Origin: Solirubrobacterales bacterium
Lineage (GTDB): Bacteria; Actinomycetota; Thermoleophilia; Solirubrobacterales; Solirubrobacteraceae
Assembly: GCA_027449125.1 (NCBI GenBank)
Contig: DAIDME010000014.1
Coordinates: 1 to 64,000, forward strand
Reading direction: 5' to 3'
Length of the DNA: 64,000 bases
Part shown: piece by piece, positions 23,077 through 30,945 of the stretch
Numbering within the stretch: position 1 is the stretch's first letter
Layout: the number at the start of each line of letters is the position of its first letter
Notes under the pieces: model-generated
Database searches by the model: none
Told to the model about the DNA's origin: nothing
Seen by the model: only the letters and a program-made list of their open reading frames with translations
Position numbers and translations under genes: made by a program

Positions 23077-24312
23077 TCAGGCGGGCGCCTGCTGGGCCCC
23101 CTGCACCGCCGCCACCGCCGTCTCGAGATGGGCCCGGCGCTGCTCGCGGCGCGTGACCAGCCAAACGGCGCTCATCGCCACCACGGCGGCGATCGACACC
23201 AGCAGGATCCGGTAGTTGACCACTGTGATCAGCGCCGCTCCCCCGGCGATGGAGACCGCCTGGGGTGCGCCGAGCAGAAGGCTCGCCGCGGCATCGACGC
23301 GGCCCAGCAGCGCGTTCGGCGTCAGGCGCTGCAGCGCGGTGTTGTAGCCGACGAGCAACCAGGGAACCCCGACGCCGGCAAGCAGCATGCCCGGGATCAC
23401 AGCCGTCAGCGTCGGCGCCGTCAAGGCGAACAGCCCAATCGCCATCAGCCCGAGCCCGGCGGCCACGAGGCCGCCGGCACCGAGGCGGTGCATGACGCGC
23501 GCTGCCGCCAGGGCGCCGGCGAGCGCGCCGGCGCCCTGCAGCGAAACCAGCACGCCGAGGAACGGCGGCGAGCGATGCAGACCGTCGGTCACGACCGCGA
23601 AGCCGATCGACTCGAGCAGGCCCGCGAGCAGGAGCGTGGCCGCGACCGCCACTGTCATCTGTCTCAAGGGGACGCTGCGGCGTAGGTAGCTGATGCCGGC
23701 GAGCGTGTAGCCGCGCCAGGAGGGGTGCTGCTCGGGACTCGTGTCCGGCTCGCGCACAGTGATAGCCGCCAGCGTCCCGGCTGCGAACAGAAACGTGGCC
23801 GCATCGAACAGGCCCAGGGCGGCGCCGCCGATCAGGGTGAAGAGCCCGGCCCCGGCAAGCGGGGCGAACAGCCGGCAGCCCTCCGACACGGTCGAGCTGA
23901 AGGCGTTCGCCTCCCCCAGCTGCTCGCCGCGAAAGATCAGCGCAAGCATCGCCGAGCCGCCGGCTGAGAGCACCGTGGCGCCCGCGCCGTAGAGTGCCAT
24001 CACCAGGTAGATGAGCCACACCTCGCCGCGGCCGTGCACCAGCACCAGCGAGCAGACCACGGCGGCCGTGAGGAGGTTGACGGTGATCAGCAGCCGCCGC
24101 CGCGGGAGACGGTCGACGAGCGTGCCCGCAAGCGGCGAGAGCAGCGACGGGGCGACGAAGAAGAAGAAAGTGAGGCCGGCGGCGCCGTTTGAGCCGGTGA
24201 GCGTCTTGACCCAGATGCCCATCGCCAGAAACAGCACCCGGTCACCCACGCTCGATACGGCGGTGCCGACGAGGTAGAGACGGCGCTCGGGGCCCGAGAA
24301 CAGGGCGCGCAT
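23077..24312 (-). CDS. MFS transporter (multidrug-efflux-like), regulator-linked
   Basis: This 411-residue membrane protein starts MRALFSGPERRLYLVGTAVSS and has twelve hydrophobic segments. LAGTLVDRLPRRRLLITVN is the cytosolic MFS loop. The overall style (GDRVLFLAMGIWV, PNALLGRVDAAASLLLGAPQ) matches the MFS_3/enterobactin-exporter-like or macrolide-efflux-like group. It follows the ArsR-type regulator with a TGATG junction at 24312, so the regulator and pump are one transcription unit. Likely role: export of a toxic compound sensed by that regulator. The 126 extra codons in the track lie inside the regulator gene and are rejected. Confidence 0.83.
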   Translation of the reverse strand: MRALFSGPERRLYLVGTAVSSVGDRVLFLAMGIWVKTLTGSNGAAGLTFFFFVAPSLLSPLAGTLVDRLPRRRLLITVNLLTAAVVCSLVLVHGRGEVWLIYLVMALYGAGATVLSAGGSAMLALIFRGEQLGEANAFSSTVSEGCRLFAPLAGAGLFTLIGGAALGLFDAATFLFAAGTLAAITVREPDTSPEQHPSWRGYTLAGISYLRRSVPLRQMTVAVAATLLLAGLLESIGFAVVTDGLHRSPPFLGVLVSLQGAGALAGALAAARVMHRLGAGGLVAAGLGLMAIGLFALTAPTLTAVIPGMLLAGVGVPWLLVGYNTALQRLTPNALLGRVDAAASLLLGAPQAVSIAGGAALITVVNYRILLVSIAAVVAMSAVWLVTRREQRRAHLETAVAAVQGAQQAPA

Positions 24313-24956
24313 CAGGCTTCGGGGCGGGCGCCGCTGGGTTCTGAGGTGGCTGGGCGCAGCGGGTAGGCGAAGGCCAGGAACTCGACCGGCGCAGCGCCTG
24401 GCGGGCGCTTGGTGGGGTCCGCATGGCGCTCGCGGTAGCGCAGCAGCAGCGGCGAGATCTCGCTCTCGAGCGCCTCGAGCTCTTCTGGTGTGACCCACCA
24501 GATGGTCTGCATCGCCGCCTCGGCGCGACGCCAGCGCGGCGGATAGCTGCCCTTGGTCGCCCACCATCGGCGCAGGCGCGCGAGTGCCCGCTCGTACATC
24601 ACCAGTGAGAGCTGCGACAGGCCCACGGCAACTTCTGGTGCGCTGTCTGTGCCGGGTTGCAGCGCAAGCACGCGGTCGGCGAGCCGCCATGGGCGGTTGC
24701 GGCCCGGGCCCGGGCCTGCCTCCGCGACAAATCCGTACTTGGCCAGCTGACGCAGGTGAAAGGAGCAGCCGGCAGGGCTCTCCCCGAGCACCCTGCCCGC
24801 CTCGGTCGCCGTCAGCGGCCCCGCTGCCGCGAGCTCCTCCATCAGCGCCAGCCGCAGCGGATGGGCCAGGGCGCGGATCGCGCGTGGGTCGGTCAGCTCG
24901 GTGACCGGCACCGGCGCGTCCGCAGGCTGATCCTCACTCAAGTCATGTCCGCTCAC
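24312..24956 (-). CDS. ArsR-type winged-helix transcriptional regulator
   Basis: This 214-residue protein has an ArsR-like winged helix at about 20-95: DPRAIRALAHPLRLALMEEL, then TATEAGRVLGESPAGCSFHLRQLAKYGFV. No metal-binding ELCVCDL-type cysteine motif is visible; the single Cys lies in the recognition region. A longer C-terminal part rich in Trp and Arg (RLRRWWATKGSYPPRW, IWWVTPEELEAL) may form an effector pocket. It precedes and overlaps the MFS pump gene. A 9-bp inverted repeat overlapping promoter elements lies directly upstream, consistent with autorepression. Confidence 0.83.
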   Translation of the reverse strand: MSGHDLSEDQPADAPVPVTELTDPRAIRALAHPLRLALMEELAAAGPLTATEAGRVLGESPAGCSFHLRQLAKYGFVAEAGPGPGRNRPWRLADRVLALQPGTDSAPEVAVGLSQLSLVMYERALARLRRWWATKGSYPPRWRRAEAAMQTIWWVTPEELEALESEISPLLLRYRERHADPTKRPPGAAPVEFLAFAYPLRPATSEPSGARPEA

Positions 24957-24965
24957 ACCTCACAA

Positions 24966-24998
24966 CATACCTTGCGAAAGATTTCTTTTCAAGGTATG
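24966..24998. promoter_or_regulatory. Symmetric promoter/operator of the ArsR-MFS operon
   Basis: CATACCTTG and CAAGGTATG form a perfect 9-bp inverted repeat separated by 15 nt. Because of the symmetry, each arm supplies part of a promoter. On the minus strand TTGAAA and TATGTT are exactly 17 nt apart; on the plus strand TTGCGA and TATGGC are also 17 nt apart. The minus-strand promoter would drive the ArsR gene (start 24956) and the weaker plus-strand one the dipeptidase (start 25060). The ArsR-type protein binding here would block both. Confidence 0.6.
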
Positions 24999-25059
24999 GC
25001 GGCGCGAGCCTGCCGCGCGAACGGGCGCGCGAGCGGACGCGATTTGCCAACCTGTCGCG

Positions 25060-26109
25060 GTGGTGACCGCGAGCACTGACCAGATCCCCATCTTTGACGG
25101 ACACAACGACGCGCTGACACGCCCCGACCACGCGCGCCTGGCAGGTGGCCGTGAGGGCGGACACCTGGACCTGCCGCGGATGCGTGCGGGCGGCGTGCGC
25201 GGCGGGATCTTCGCCGTCTTCGTCGAGTCGCGACGCGCCGCGCGCGAGCCGGTGGCCGATACTCCCGGCGCCTTCTACGAGCCGCCCGCGGGGCGGGTGC
25301 CGTACCCGCGTGCGGCCGCGCTGACAGCCGCCGGTGCGGGGCGACTGCTGGCGTTGGAGCGCGAGGGTTCGGTGCGAGTCGCGCGCGGCAGTGCCGACCT
25401 GGACGCCGCGCGTGACGGCGAGGGACCGCCGGTGGCGGTGCTCCACTTTGAGGGCGCCGAGGCGGTGGACGGCCAGCTCGAGAGCCTCGAGAGCTGGTAC
25501 GCGGCGGGACTGCGCTCACTCGGGCCCGTGTGGAGCCGGCCCAACCGCTTCGCCCACGGCGTGCCGTTCGCCTTCCCGTCCTCCCCCGACACCGGCCCCG
25601 GCCTGTCCGCCGACGGGCGGCGCCTCGTGCGCCGCTGCGCCGAGCTCGGGATCGCGGTGGACCTCGCGCACATGAACGAGGCCGGCTTCTGGGACGTGGC
25701 GCAGCTGGACCTGGGCCCGTTAATCGTGAGCCACACGGGTGCGCACGCGATCGCCCCGAACTCGCGCAACCTCACAGACGCGCAGATCGACGCGGTCGGC
25801 GCGAGCGGCGGCCTGATTGGAATCGTCTTCTCCTGCTACTTCGTACGTCCCGACTACGCCAACGACCCCGAGGGCACGCCGCTCTCACAGATCGTCGCCC
25901 ACGTGCGCCACGTCGCGGAGCGGATCGGGGTCGCACACGTCGCCTTCGGCTCGGACTTTGACGGCACGACGATCCCGGCGGCGCTGGGTGACGTGGCCGG
26001 GATGCCGCGGCTGCTCGCTGCGCTGGCGGAGGGCGGGTTCAGCGATGAGGAGATCCGCCTGATCGCCTGGGATAACTGGCGGCGGGCACTCGGCGCCTGG
26101 TGGCGCTGA
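25060..26109 (+). CDS. Membrane dipeptidase (renal dipeptidase family, M19)
   Basis: This 349-residue zinc dipeptidase has IPIFDGHNDALTRP (first metal ligands), VAVLHFEGAEAVDG (bridging Glu), LIVSHTGAHAIAPNSRNLTD (His ligands) and VAFGSDFDGTTIPAAL (Asp). Length and motif order are complete. No signal peptide follows the GTG start at 25060, so despite the family name it is likely cytoplasmic. Family members cleave dipeptides, including those with D-residues. It is divergent from the ArsR-type regulator gene, sharing the symmetric promoter region, so it may respond to the same signal. Confidence 0.87.
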   Translation: MVTASTDQIPIFDGHNDALTRPDHARLAGGREGGHLDLPRMRAGGVRGGIFAVFVESRRAAREPVADTPGAFYEPPAGRVPYPRAAALTAAGAGRLLALEREGSVRVARGSADLDAARDGEGPPVAVLHFEGAEAVDGQLESLESWYAAGLRSLGPVWSRPNRFAHGVPFAFPSSPDTGPGLSADGRRLVRRCAELGIAVDLAHMNEAGFWDVAQLDLGPLIVSHTGAHAIAPNSRNLTDAQIDAVGASGGLIGIVFSCYFVRPDYANDPEGTPLSQIVAHVRHVAERIGVAHVAFGSDFDGTTIPAALGDVAGMPRLLAALAEGGFSDEEIRLIAWDNWRRALGAWWR

Positions 26110-26185
26110 CGCGCGCTGCCGGCTGGCGGCACCGACACACGCTGTCGGCTGGCGGCACCGACGCGCGCTGCCGGCTGGCGGCACT
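26108..26185. repeat. 26-nt tandem repeat, three copies
   Basis: Three consecutive 26-nt units start at 26108, 26134 and 26160, each close to GACGCGCGCTGCCGGCTGGC followed by GGCACC. Copies 1 and 3 are nearly identical; copy 2 differs at four positions. Each contains TGCCG...CGGCA or a close variant, so the units can fold into small hairpins. The array begins within the stop region of the dipeptidase gene and ends before the truncated aldo/keto reductase. It is too short and lacks unique spacers, so it is not a CRISPR array. Confidence 0.75.
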
Positions 26186-26274
26186 GACACACGCCGGGAA
26201 GGTACGGCCAGAACCCGTCACAAACGCCGGTATCCGGCCGTTCCCTGACGCCGGTCGCAGTGCCCTTGGGGGGC

Positions 26275-26664
26275 TCAGCGGTGCAGCACGCCCGCTTGCG
26301 CGAACGGCGCAAGCGTCTGGCCCGTGACGGACAAGTCGCCGAGCGCCTCGTCGATCTGCTCGGCGATCTGCCTGGCCGAGAGCCCCCTGTCCTCAGGGTC
26401 GTCGGACATCTGCCCGTGCACCTTGGTCGCGAGCACGTAGGAGTCACGACGGCGGCTCGAGAGGATCTCGCCCCACGCGCTCTCGGCGGCGCCGCGGCCG
26501 TACACGTTGACGGTGTCAAACAAGTTGATGCCCGCCTCGAAGGCGGCCTCGGGACACGCAGGCGTCTGCTCGGAGGCGACCCCACCCGCGTAGGTGAGCC
26601 AGGCTCCCAGAGAGATCTCGGAGACCTCGAGCTCAGAGCCTCCTGGCTTGCGGTGGCGCACCAT
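26275..26664 (-). pseudogene. Aldo/keto reductase with a large internal deletion
   Basis: The 129 codons begin as a normal aldo/keto reductase of the Kv-beta/YghZ type: ELEVSEISLGAWLTYAGGVA, FEAGINLFDTVNVYGRGAAE (the Asp-Tyr motif present) and DSYVLATKVHGQMSDD. After RGLSARQIAEQ the sequence jumps to IDEALGDLSVTGQTLAPFAQ and stops. That ending looks like the C-terminal tail of this family, so some 190 residues of the barrel seem to be missing in frame. The conserved Lys and His of the active site are partly lost, so it is probably inactive. Its start lies 32 nt inside the GMC gene's 3' end. Confidence 0.7.
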
Positions 26665-28273
26665 GTCCCTCCAGGGTCGGCTTCTCAGGTATGAAGCTCA
26701 TCGCCCGCTCGGCCATCGCCGTGATTGTCAGGCTCGGGTTGGCGCCTACGTTGGCGGGAACCGCCGCTCCGTCGCACACCAGCAGGTTCTCGTAGCCGAA
26801 CACGCGATGCCGCGTGTCGATCACGCCGCTTCCGGCGTCGGCGCCGATCACCGCCCCGCCGAGGATGTGGGCGCTCAGCGGTATGCCCAGGACCGCCTCG
26901 GTGATCCCCGAGTAGGCGCTCCCGCCGACCCGGGCGGCGAACCAGCGCGCCGCGTCGTAGGCAGCCGGGATGTGATCGGGGTTGGGATGCTGTGGGTCCT
27001 GCTCGGTTCTCAGCGTCACGGCCCCGCCACGATGCCGGCGTTTGACCGCCAGGCGCATGGAGTTGTCGAGCGACTGCATCACGAGCAGGATGATCGTGCG
27101 CCTGGCGCTGCCGCGGATCCGCAGCGCACCGAGCGCCTGCGCCGGGTGCTTCAGGGCCGCCAGGGCGAAGTGCAGCGGCCTGGTGCCGCGACGGCCGGAT
27201 GTGACCATCAGCGCCCGCAGCAGGCTCTGGCTGTCACCGCCGGCGCCGTAGGTGACGACCTCGATATGGGTGTCGGGATCGGTGTGGATGCTCGAGCTGA
27301 TGGCGACTGAGCGGCTGAAGTCATAGCCCGAGCCCTCCGGCGCGGTGACTGCGACGAACGCCTCGCTGTTGGTCCTGACCATGTCGCCCAGGCGGTCTGA
27401 GAGGCGCGCCAACGAGCCGGCCAGGCGGCAGCGCTGCAGCAGGCGGTTGGTCCCCAGCGCACCTGCCGCAACGATGACGCCGTGGGCGCGCGCGCTCGCG
27501 CGCCCACGGACGACCAGGGCGCCGGAGCGCTCGTGCACGACCTCATAGCCGTCTGCGCCGCTGCCGTCGCCGAGCGGGCGGATGTCAGTCACGGTGCGCT
27601 CGGGCATGACCTCCACACCAAGCCGCTCAGCGAAGTACAGGTAGTTCTTGACCAGCGTGTTCTTGGCGCCGTGGCGGCAGCCGATCATGCAGCTGCCGCA
27701 GCGCAGGCAGCCGGTACGGGGCGGTCCCTGGCCGCCGAAGTATGGGTCCGGGACCGTGCGGCCCGGCTCGCCCAGGAACACACCGACGGGCGTGCGCGTG
27801 TAGGTATGCGCAACGCCGACGGTCTCGGCGTATTCGCGCAGCAGGCGATCTGCCGTGCCGTCACGGTCGTAGGTGGCGACACCGAGCATGCGCTCTGCCT
27901 CCGCGTAGAAGGGCTCGAGCTCGCTCTCCCAGTCGCCCATGGCCGGCCACTGCGGGTTCGTGTAGAAGCCAGGCCGCGCTCGATAGAGCGTGTTGGCGTA
28001 ACCGAGGCTGCCACCGCCCACGCCGCACCCGGAGAGCACGAACAGGTCGCGGAAGAAGGTGGTCCGCAGGATGCCGCGCATGCCGAGCTGCGGCAGCCAG
28101 TGGTAGCGGCGCAGCTGTGCCGTGCGTTCGGCGAAGTCCGCGTCGGCGAACCGCCGTCCGGACTCGAGCACCGCCACCCGGTAGCCCTTCTGGGCGAGTC
28201 GCAGCGCGCTGACGCTGCCGCCGAAACCCGATCCGACGATCAGCCAGTCGTAGTCATAGCCGTTGTCTGTCAT
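26633..28273 (-). CDS. GMC oxidoreductase (cholesterol-oxidase-like)
   Basis: This 546-residue flavoprotein has the FAD motif YDWLIVGSGFGGSVSALRLA at the N-terminus, GCGVGGGSLGYANTLYR (flavin region), IVAAGALGTNRLLQ, and the C-terminal GMC motif LLVCDGAAVPANVGANPSLTITA. A cysteine-rich loop, TGCLRCGSCMIGCRHGAKNT, resembles an Fe-S or metal site found in a subgroup of actinobacterial GMC enzymes. The substrate is likely a sterol-like or other hydrophobic alcohol; this is inferred from the cholesterol-oxidase resemblance. It overlaps the DDN-like gene upstream by 4 nt, so they form an operon. Confidence 0.82.
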   Translation of the reverse strand: MTDNGYDYDWLIVGSGFGGSVSALRLAQKGYRVAVLESGRRFADADFAERTAQLRRYHWLPQLGMRGILRTTFFRDLFVLSGCGVGGGSLGYANTLYRARPGFYTNPQWPAMGDWESELEPFYAEAERMLGVATYDRDGTADRLLREYAETVGVAHTYTRTPVGVFLGEPGRTVPDPYFGGQGPPRTGCLRCGSCMIGCRHGAKNTLVKNYLYFAERLGVEVMPERTVTDIRPLGDGSGADGYEVVHERSGALVVRGRASARAHGVIVAAGALGTNRLLQRCRLAGSLARLSDRLGDMVRTNSEAFVAVTAPEGSGYDFSRSVAISSSIHTDPDTHIEVVTYGAGGDSQSLLRALMVTSGRRGTRPLHFALAALKHPAQALGALRIRGSARRTIILLVMQSLDNSMRLAVKRRHRGGAVTLRTEQDPQHPNPDHIPAAYDAARWFAARVGGSAYSGITEAVLGIPLSAHILGGAVIGADAGSGVIDTRHRVFGYENLLVCDGAAVPANVGANPSLTITAMAERAMSFIPEKPTLEGHGAPPQARRL

Positions 28274-28683
28274 CCCCTGGCCGAGAGCGCGACAACCGGG
28301 ATCGTCCGTGTGGTCTTGTCCTGGTACTCCTTGAAGTTGGGCATGGCCGCCGCCTGGGCGGCGTAGAGGCTGTCGCGCTCCTCGCCGGTGAGCTCGTGCG
28401 CGGTGACGGCGATCGTCTCGGAGCCTACCTCGATGGTCGTGTCGGGGTGCGCCTTCAGGTTGTGGTACCAGGCCGGGTTCTCGGGGGCGCCGGCCTTGGA
28501 AGCGAAGATCAGGTAGCGCTCGCCGTCGCGCATGTACACGAGTGGCGTGACCCGTTCTACGCCGGACTTTGCGCCACGGTGGTGCAGCAGCAGGAGCGGG
28601 GCGCCCGCGAACGGGCCGCCGACACTGCCGTGGTTCTCGCGGAACTCGTTGATCACCTGCGTGTTGAAGTCGGCCATTGACAT
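28270..28683 (-). CDS. Deazaflavin (F420)-dependent nitroreductase family protein (DDN-like)
   Basis: This 137-residue split-barrel protein has APLLLLHHRGAKSGVERVTPL, LIFASKAGAPENPAWYHNL and PDTTIEVGSETIAV, the hallmark run of DDN/FDOR-A1 proteins. That family reduces substrates with F420H2 in actinobacteria, implying the host makes F420. No F420 biosynthesis gene is in the window. It is the first gene of a two-gene unit with the GMC oxidoreductase (4-nt overlap). A redox partnership between them is plausible but unproven. Confidence 0.85.
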   Translation of the reverse strand: MSMADFNTQVINEFRENHGSVGGPFAGAPLLLLHHRGAKSGVERVTPLVYMRDGERYLIFASKAGAPENPAWYHNLKAHPDTTIEVGSETIAVTAHELTGEERDSLYAAQAAAMPNFKEYQDKTTRTIPVVALSARG

Positions 28684-28782
28684 CGTCTGCTCGCTCTCCT
28701 ACGGGGGTCGCTGATTCGTGAGAGAGACTGTGGCACGCGCACGGCCTCGGTGGCTGTGCGGGTCGTTAGTAGACTGCGCGCC

Positions 28783-29412
28783 ATGGCCAAGCAGCAGCGC
28801 GCAGTGCGCATCGAGCAGAAGAGTCAGCTGGCTGCCATGCAGACGCTCGAATCGCGCACCGACGAGGAGCTCGAGGCGGAGACCCGGTATCGCGCCGCGG
28901 CACAGTCGATCCTCGGTGCCCGTGCCGCCGAGCGCTACGACGCAAAGAAGGCACGGGCCCACTTCCAGAAGGCGCTCGCGGCCGCGCGGCCGCAGGAGCG
29001 GCTGCAGATCCGGCGCATGGCGGACGTGTCACTGGCGATGGCCGAGCGCCGCGCCGACGATCTCAAGGCCGCGACCGAGAAGCTGGGCGTCCAGGGGCCC
29101 ACGAAGTGGCAGCTGCGCGGCCTGCGCGTGATCGGGCTGGTCGCGCCGCCGGCCAGCGCCGGGATGCTGGCGCGCATCCGCGGCATCGTGGTGGCGATCC
29201 TCGCGATCGTCGCGATCCTCGGCCTCGGATTCGGGATCATCGAGGGCATCGGCCAGGCAGCCGGCGGGATCTCGCTCGATCTCGCGATCTTCTACGGGCT
29301 GCTGCTCTCGGGCGTGGCCGTGGGGGCCGCCGTGCTGATCGGGCGCCGCCGGCAGAAGGCGGCACTGGCACGGCGCCGCGAGCAGACCGCGGCCGGTGCA
29401 CCGCGACGCTGA
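28783..29412 (+). CDS. Hypothetical membrane protein with charged N-terminal half
   Basis: This 209-residue protein has a charged, helical N-terminal half (KQQRAVRIEQKSQLAAMQTL, AAERYDAKKARAHFQKALAA) with coiled-coil character. Two membrane helices follow: GIVVAILAIVAILGLGFGII and IFYGLLLSGVAVGAAVLIG. A basic tail (GRRRQKAALARRREQ) ends it. No family or function is recognised. ATG 28783 is preferred over the track's start 11 codons earlier. It precedes the SRAP gene by 52 nt on the same strand, but is not tightly coupled to it. Confidence 0.6.
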   Translation: MAKQQRAVRIEQKSQLAAMQTLESRTDEELEAETRYRAAAQSILGARAAERYDAKKARAHFQKALAAARPQERLQIRRMADVSLAMAERRADDLKAATEKLGVQGPTKWQLRGLRVIGLVAPPASAGMLARIRGIVVAILAIVAILGLGFGIIEGIGQAAGGISLDLAIFYGLLLSGVAVGAAVLIGRRRQKAALARRREQTAAGAPRR

Positions 29413-29464
29413 CGCGGGGGCGAGCCTGCGGTCGCGCACAGGGCGACGTGAATCCGGGCTGAAG

Positions 29465-30142
29465 ATGTGTGGGCGCTTCTCACTGAGCGGCGTTGACGGC
29501 CGGCAGTTGCAGGCCAGGTTCGCCCTGGTCGAGCCGGCCGAGCTGGCGCCGCGCTACAACATCGCGCCCGGGACCGACGTCCTGACGGTGCGCGCACGGC
29601 CGAGCGGCGAAAGACAGGCGGAGATGCTCCGCTGGGGCCTCGTGCCGCACTGGGCGAAGTCGCCTCGCCTCGGACAGCGCATGATCAACGCACGCGCGGA
29701 GACGCTGCGCGAGCGGCCCGCATTTCGGGGGTCGCTCGAGCGCTTTCGCTGCCTGATCCCGGCTGACGGCTTTTACGAGTGGCAGCGGCGCGCCGACGGC
29801 CACGGCAAGCAGGCATACCACATAGCCCGGGCCGACAGGGCGCCGTTCGCGTTCGCGGGCCTCTGGTCCGTCTGGCATCGTGGCCAGGCGGACGAGCTGC
29901 GCAGCGTGACAATCATCACCACCGCAGCCAGAGGACCGATTACAGCGATCCACGATCGCATGCCGGTGATCCTGCGCCCGGCAGACGAGGGCCTGTGGCT
30001 CGCGCCCGAAACGCAGGGCGGGGTTCTGGCGGGGCTGCTCAGGGGGACCGGGGAAGATGCCCTGGCCATCTGGCCGGTCGGCCCGGCGGTGGGGGATCCG
30101 CGCAGTGACGGGCCCGAATGCCTGGGCGAGGACGTCGCGTGA
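29465..30142 (+). CDS. SRAP-domain protein (HMCES/YedK), abasic-site DNA crosslinker
   Basis: This 225-residue protein begins MCGRFSLSG, giving the catalytic Cys2 after Met removal. The remaining SRAP motifs are PRYNIAPGTDV (Asn), MLRWGLVPHWAK, MINARAETL, IPADGFYEWQ (catalytic Glu) and ITAIHDRMPVIL (His). SRAP proteins form a stable thiazolidine crosslink with abasic sites in single-stranded DNA. The start ATG 29465 is fixed by the need for Cys at position 2; the track start is 23 codons too early. It overlaps the HAD gene by 4 nt and so opens a tightly packed operon that leads into murT/gatD. Confidence 0.92.
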   Translation: MCGRFSLSGVDGRQLQARFALVEPAELAPRYNIAPGTDVLTVRARPSGERQAEMLRWGLVPHWAKSPRLGQRMINARAETLRERPAFRGSLERFRCLIPADGFYEWQRRADGHGKQAYHIARADRAPFAFAGLWSVWHRGQADELRSVTIITTAARGPITAIHDRMPVILRPADEGLWLAPETQGGVLAGLLRGTGEDALAIWPVGPAVGDPRSDGPECLGEDVA

Positions 30143-30945
30143 GCGCCGGCATCTCAGCGCTACTGGCAGGTTATGACAACGTTGTCCTCGACCTCGACGG
30201 AACCGTCTGGGTGGGCGATCAGGCGACACCGCGAGCGGCCGCGGCGGTGGCCGCGATGCGCGCCGCGGGGCTCGGGATCGCGTTCGTCACCAACGACGGC
30301 ACCCATTCCCCCGAGGAGTACGTCCAGAAGCTGTGGTCGCTCGGCGTCACCGCCGCAGGCGACGAGGTCGTGAGTGTCGGCTCGGCGATCCAACACCTGC
30401 TCTCCGAGCGCGCGTCCGCCGCCCGCGTGTACGTGATCGGCGCGCCCGCGGTCTTCCGGCACGTGACCGACGCCGGACACAGGGTCGCCAACGGGACGCC
30501 GTCCGCCGAGCAGGCGGAGCTGGTGGTCGCTGTCGCTCACCCGGACTTCAACTACCGTGAGCTCACGATCGCGACCCGCGCCCTGCTGGCAGGTGCGCAA
30601 CTGATCTCCGGCGGGCGCGACCGCACGTATCCGGCAGGCGACGGCATCTCCCCTGGAACCGGCGCCCTGACCGCCGCGCTGGAGTACGCCGGCGGGACGA
30701 CGGCCCGCGTGGTCGGCAAGCCGGATCAGCGCGTCTTCCAGGTCGCCCTCGAGCGCCTCGGACCGGGCCGCACACTCGTGGTCGGCGACCACCTCGTGGC
30801 CGACCTCGGTGGTGCGGCGGCAGCCGGCCTCGACGCGGCGATCGTTCTGACCGGTGTGACGACCAGCGACCAGGCGCACGCGGCGACGGCCCCAGCCCCC
30901 GTGGCGATCGCCGCCAATCTGGCATCGCTCGTACTCTCGAGCTGA
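30139..30945 (+). CDS. HAD-IIA family phosphatase (NagD/PGPase-like)
   Basis: This 268-residue protein has DNVVLDLDGTVWVGDQATPR (motif I), IAFVTNDGTHSPEEYVQKL (motif II, with the cap following), VGKPDQRVFQVALERL (Lys motif) and TLVVGDHLVADLGGAAAAG (final acidic motif, with Ala where many members have Thr-Asp). The length and C2-type cap fit HAD-IIA enzymes acting on small phosphates such as 2-phosphoglycolate. GTG 30139 overlaps the SRAP stop by 4 nt and its own stop shares a base with the murT start. Confidence 0.82.
   Translation: MSAGISALLAGYDNVVLDLDGTVWVGDQATPRAAAAVAAMRAAGLGIAFVTNDGTHSPEEYVQKLWSLGVTAAGDEVVSVGSAIQHLLSERASAARVYVIGAPAVFRHVTDAGHRVANGTPSAEQAELVVAVAHPDFNYRELTIATRALLAGAQLISGGRDRTYPAGDGISPGTGALTAALEYAGGTTARVVGKPDQRVFQVALERLGPGRTLVVGDHLVADLGGAAAAGLDAAIVLTGVTTSDQAHAATAPAPVAIAANLASLVLSS

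Noticed and set aside
22333-23685. 450-codon plus-strand ORF, and its mirror 22640-24019
   Set aside because: Both lie opposite or out of frame with the MFS and GNAT genes; their translations are Arg/Gly/Ala-rich shadows.
24966-24998. Rho-independent terminator
   Set aside because: It lies between divergent starts, not after a gene, and has well-spaced promoter boxes.
26108-26185. CRISPR array
   Set aside because: Repeats are directly contiguous with no spacers and only three copies; no cas gene is present.
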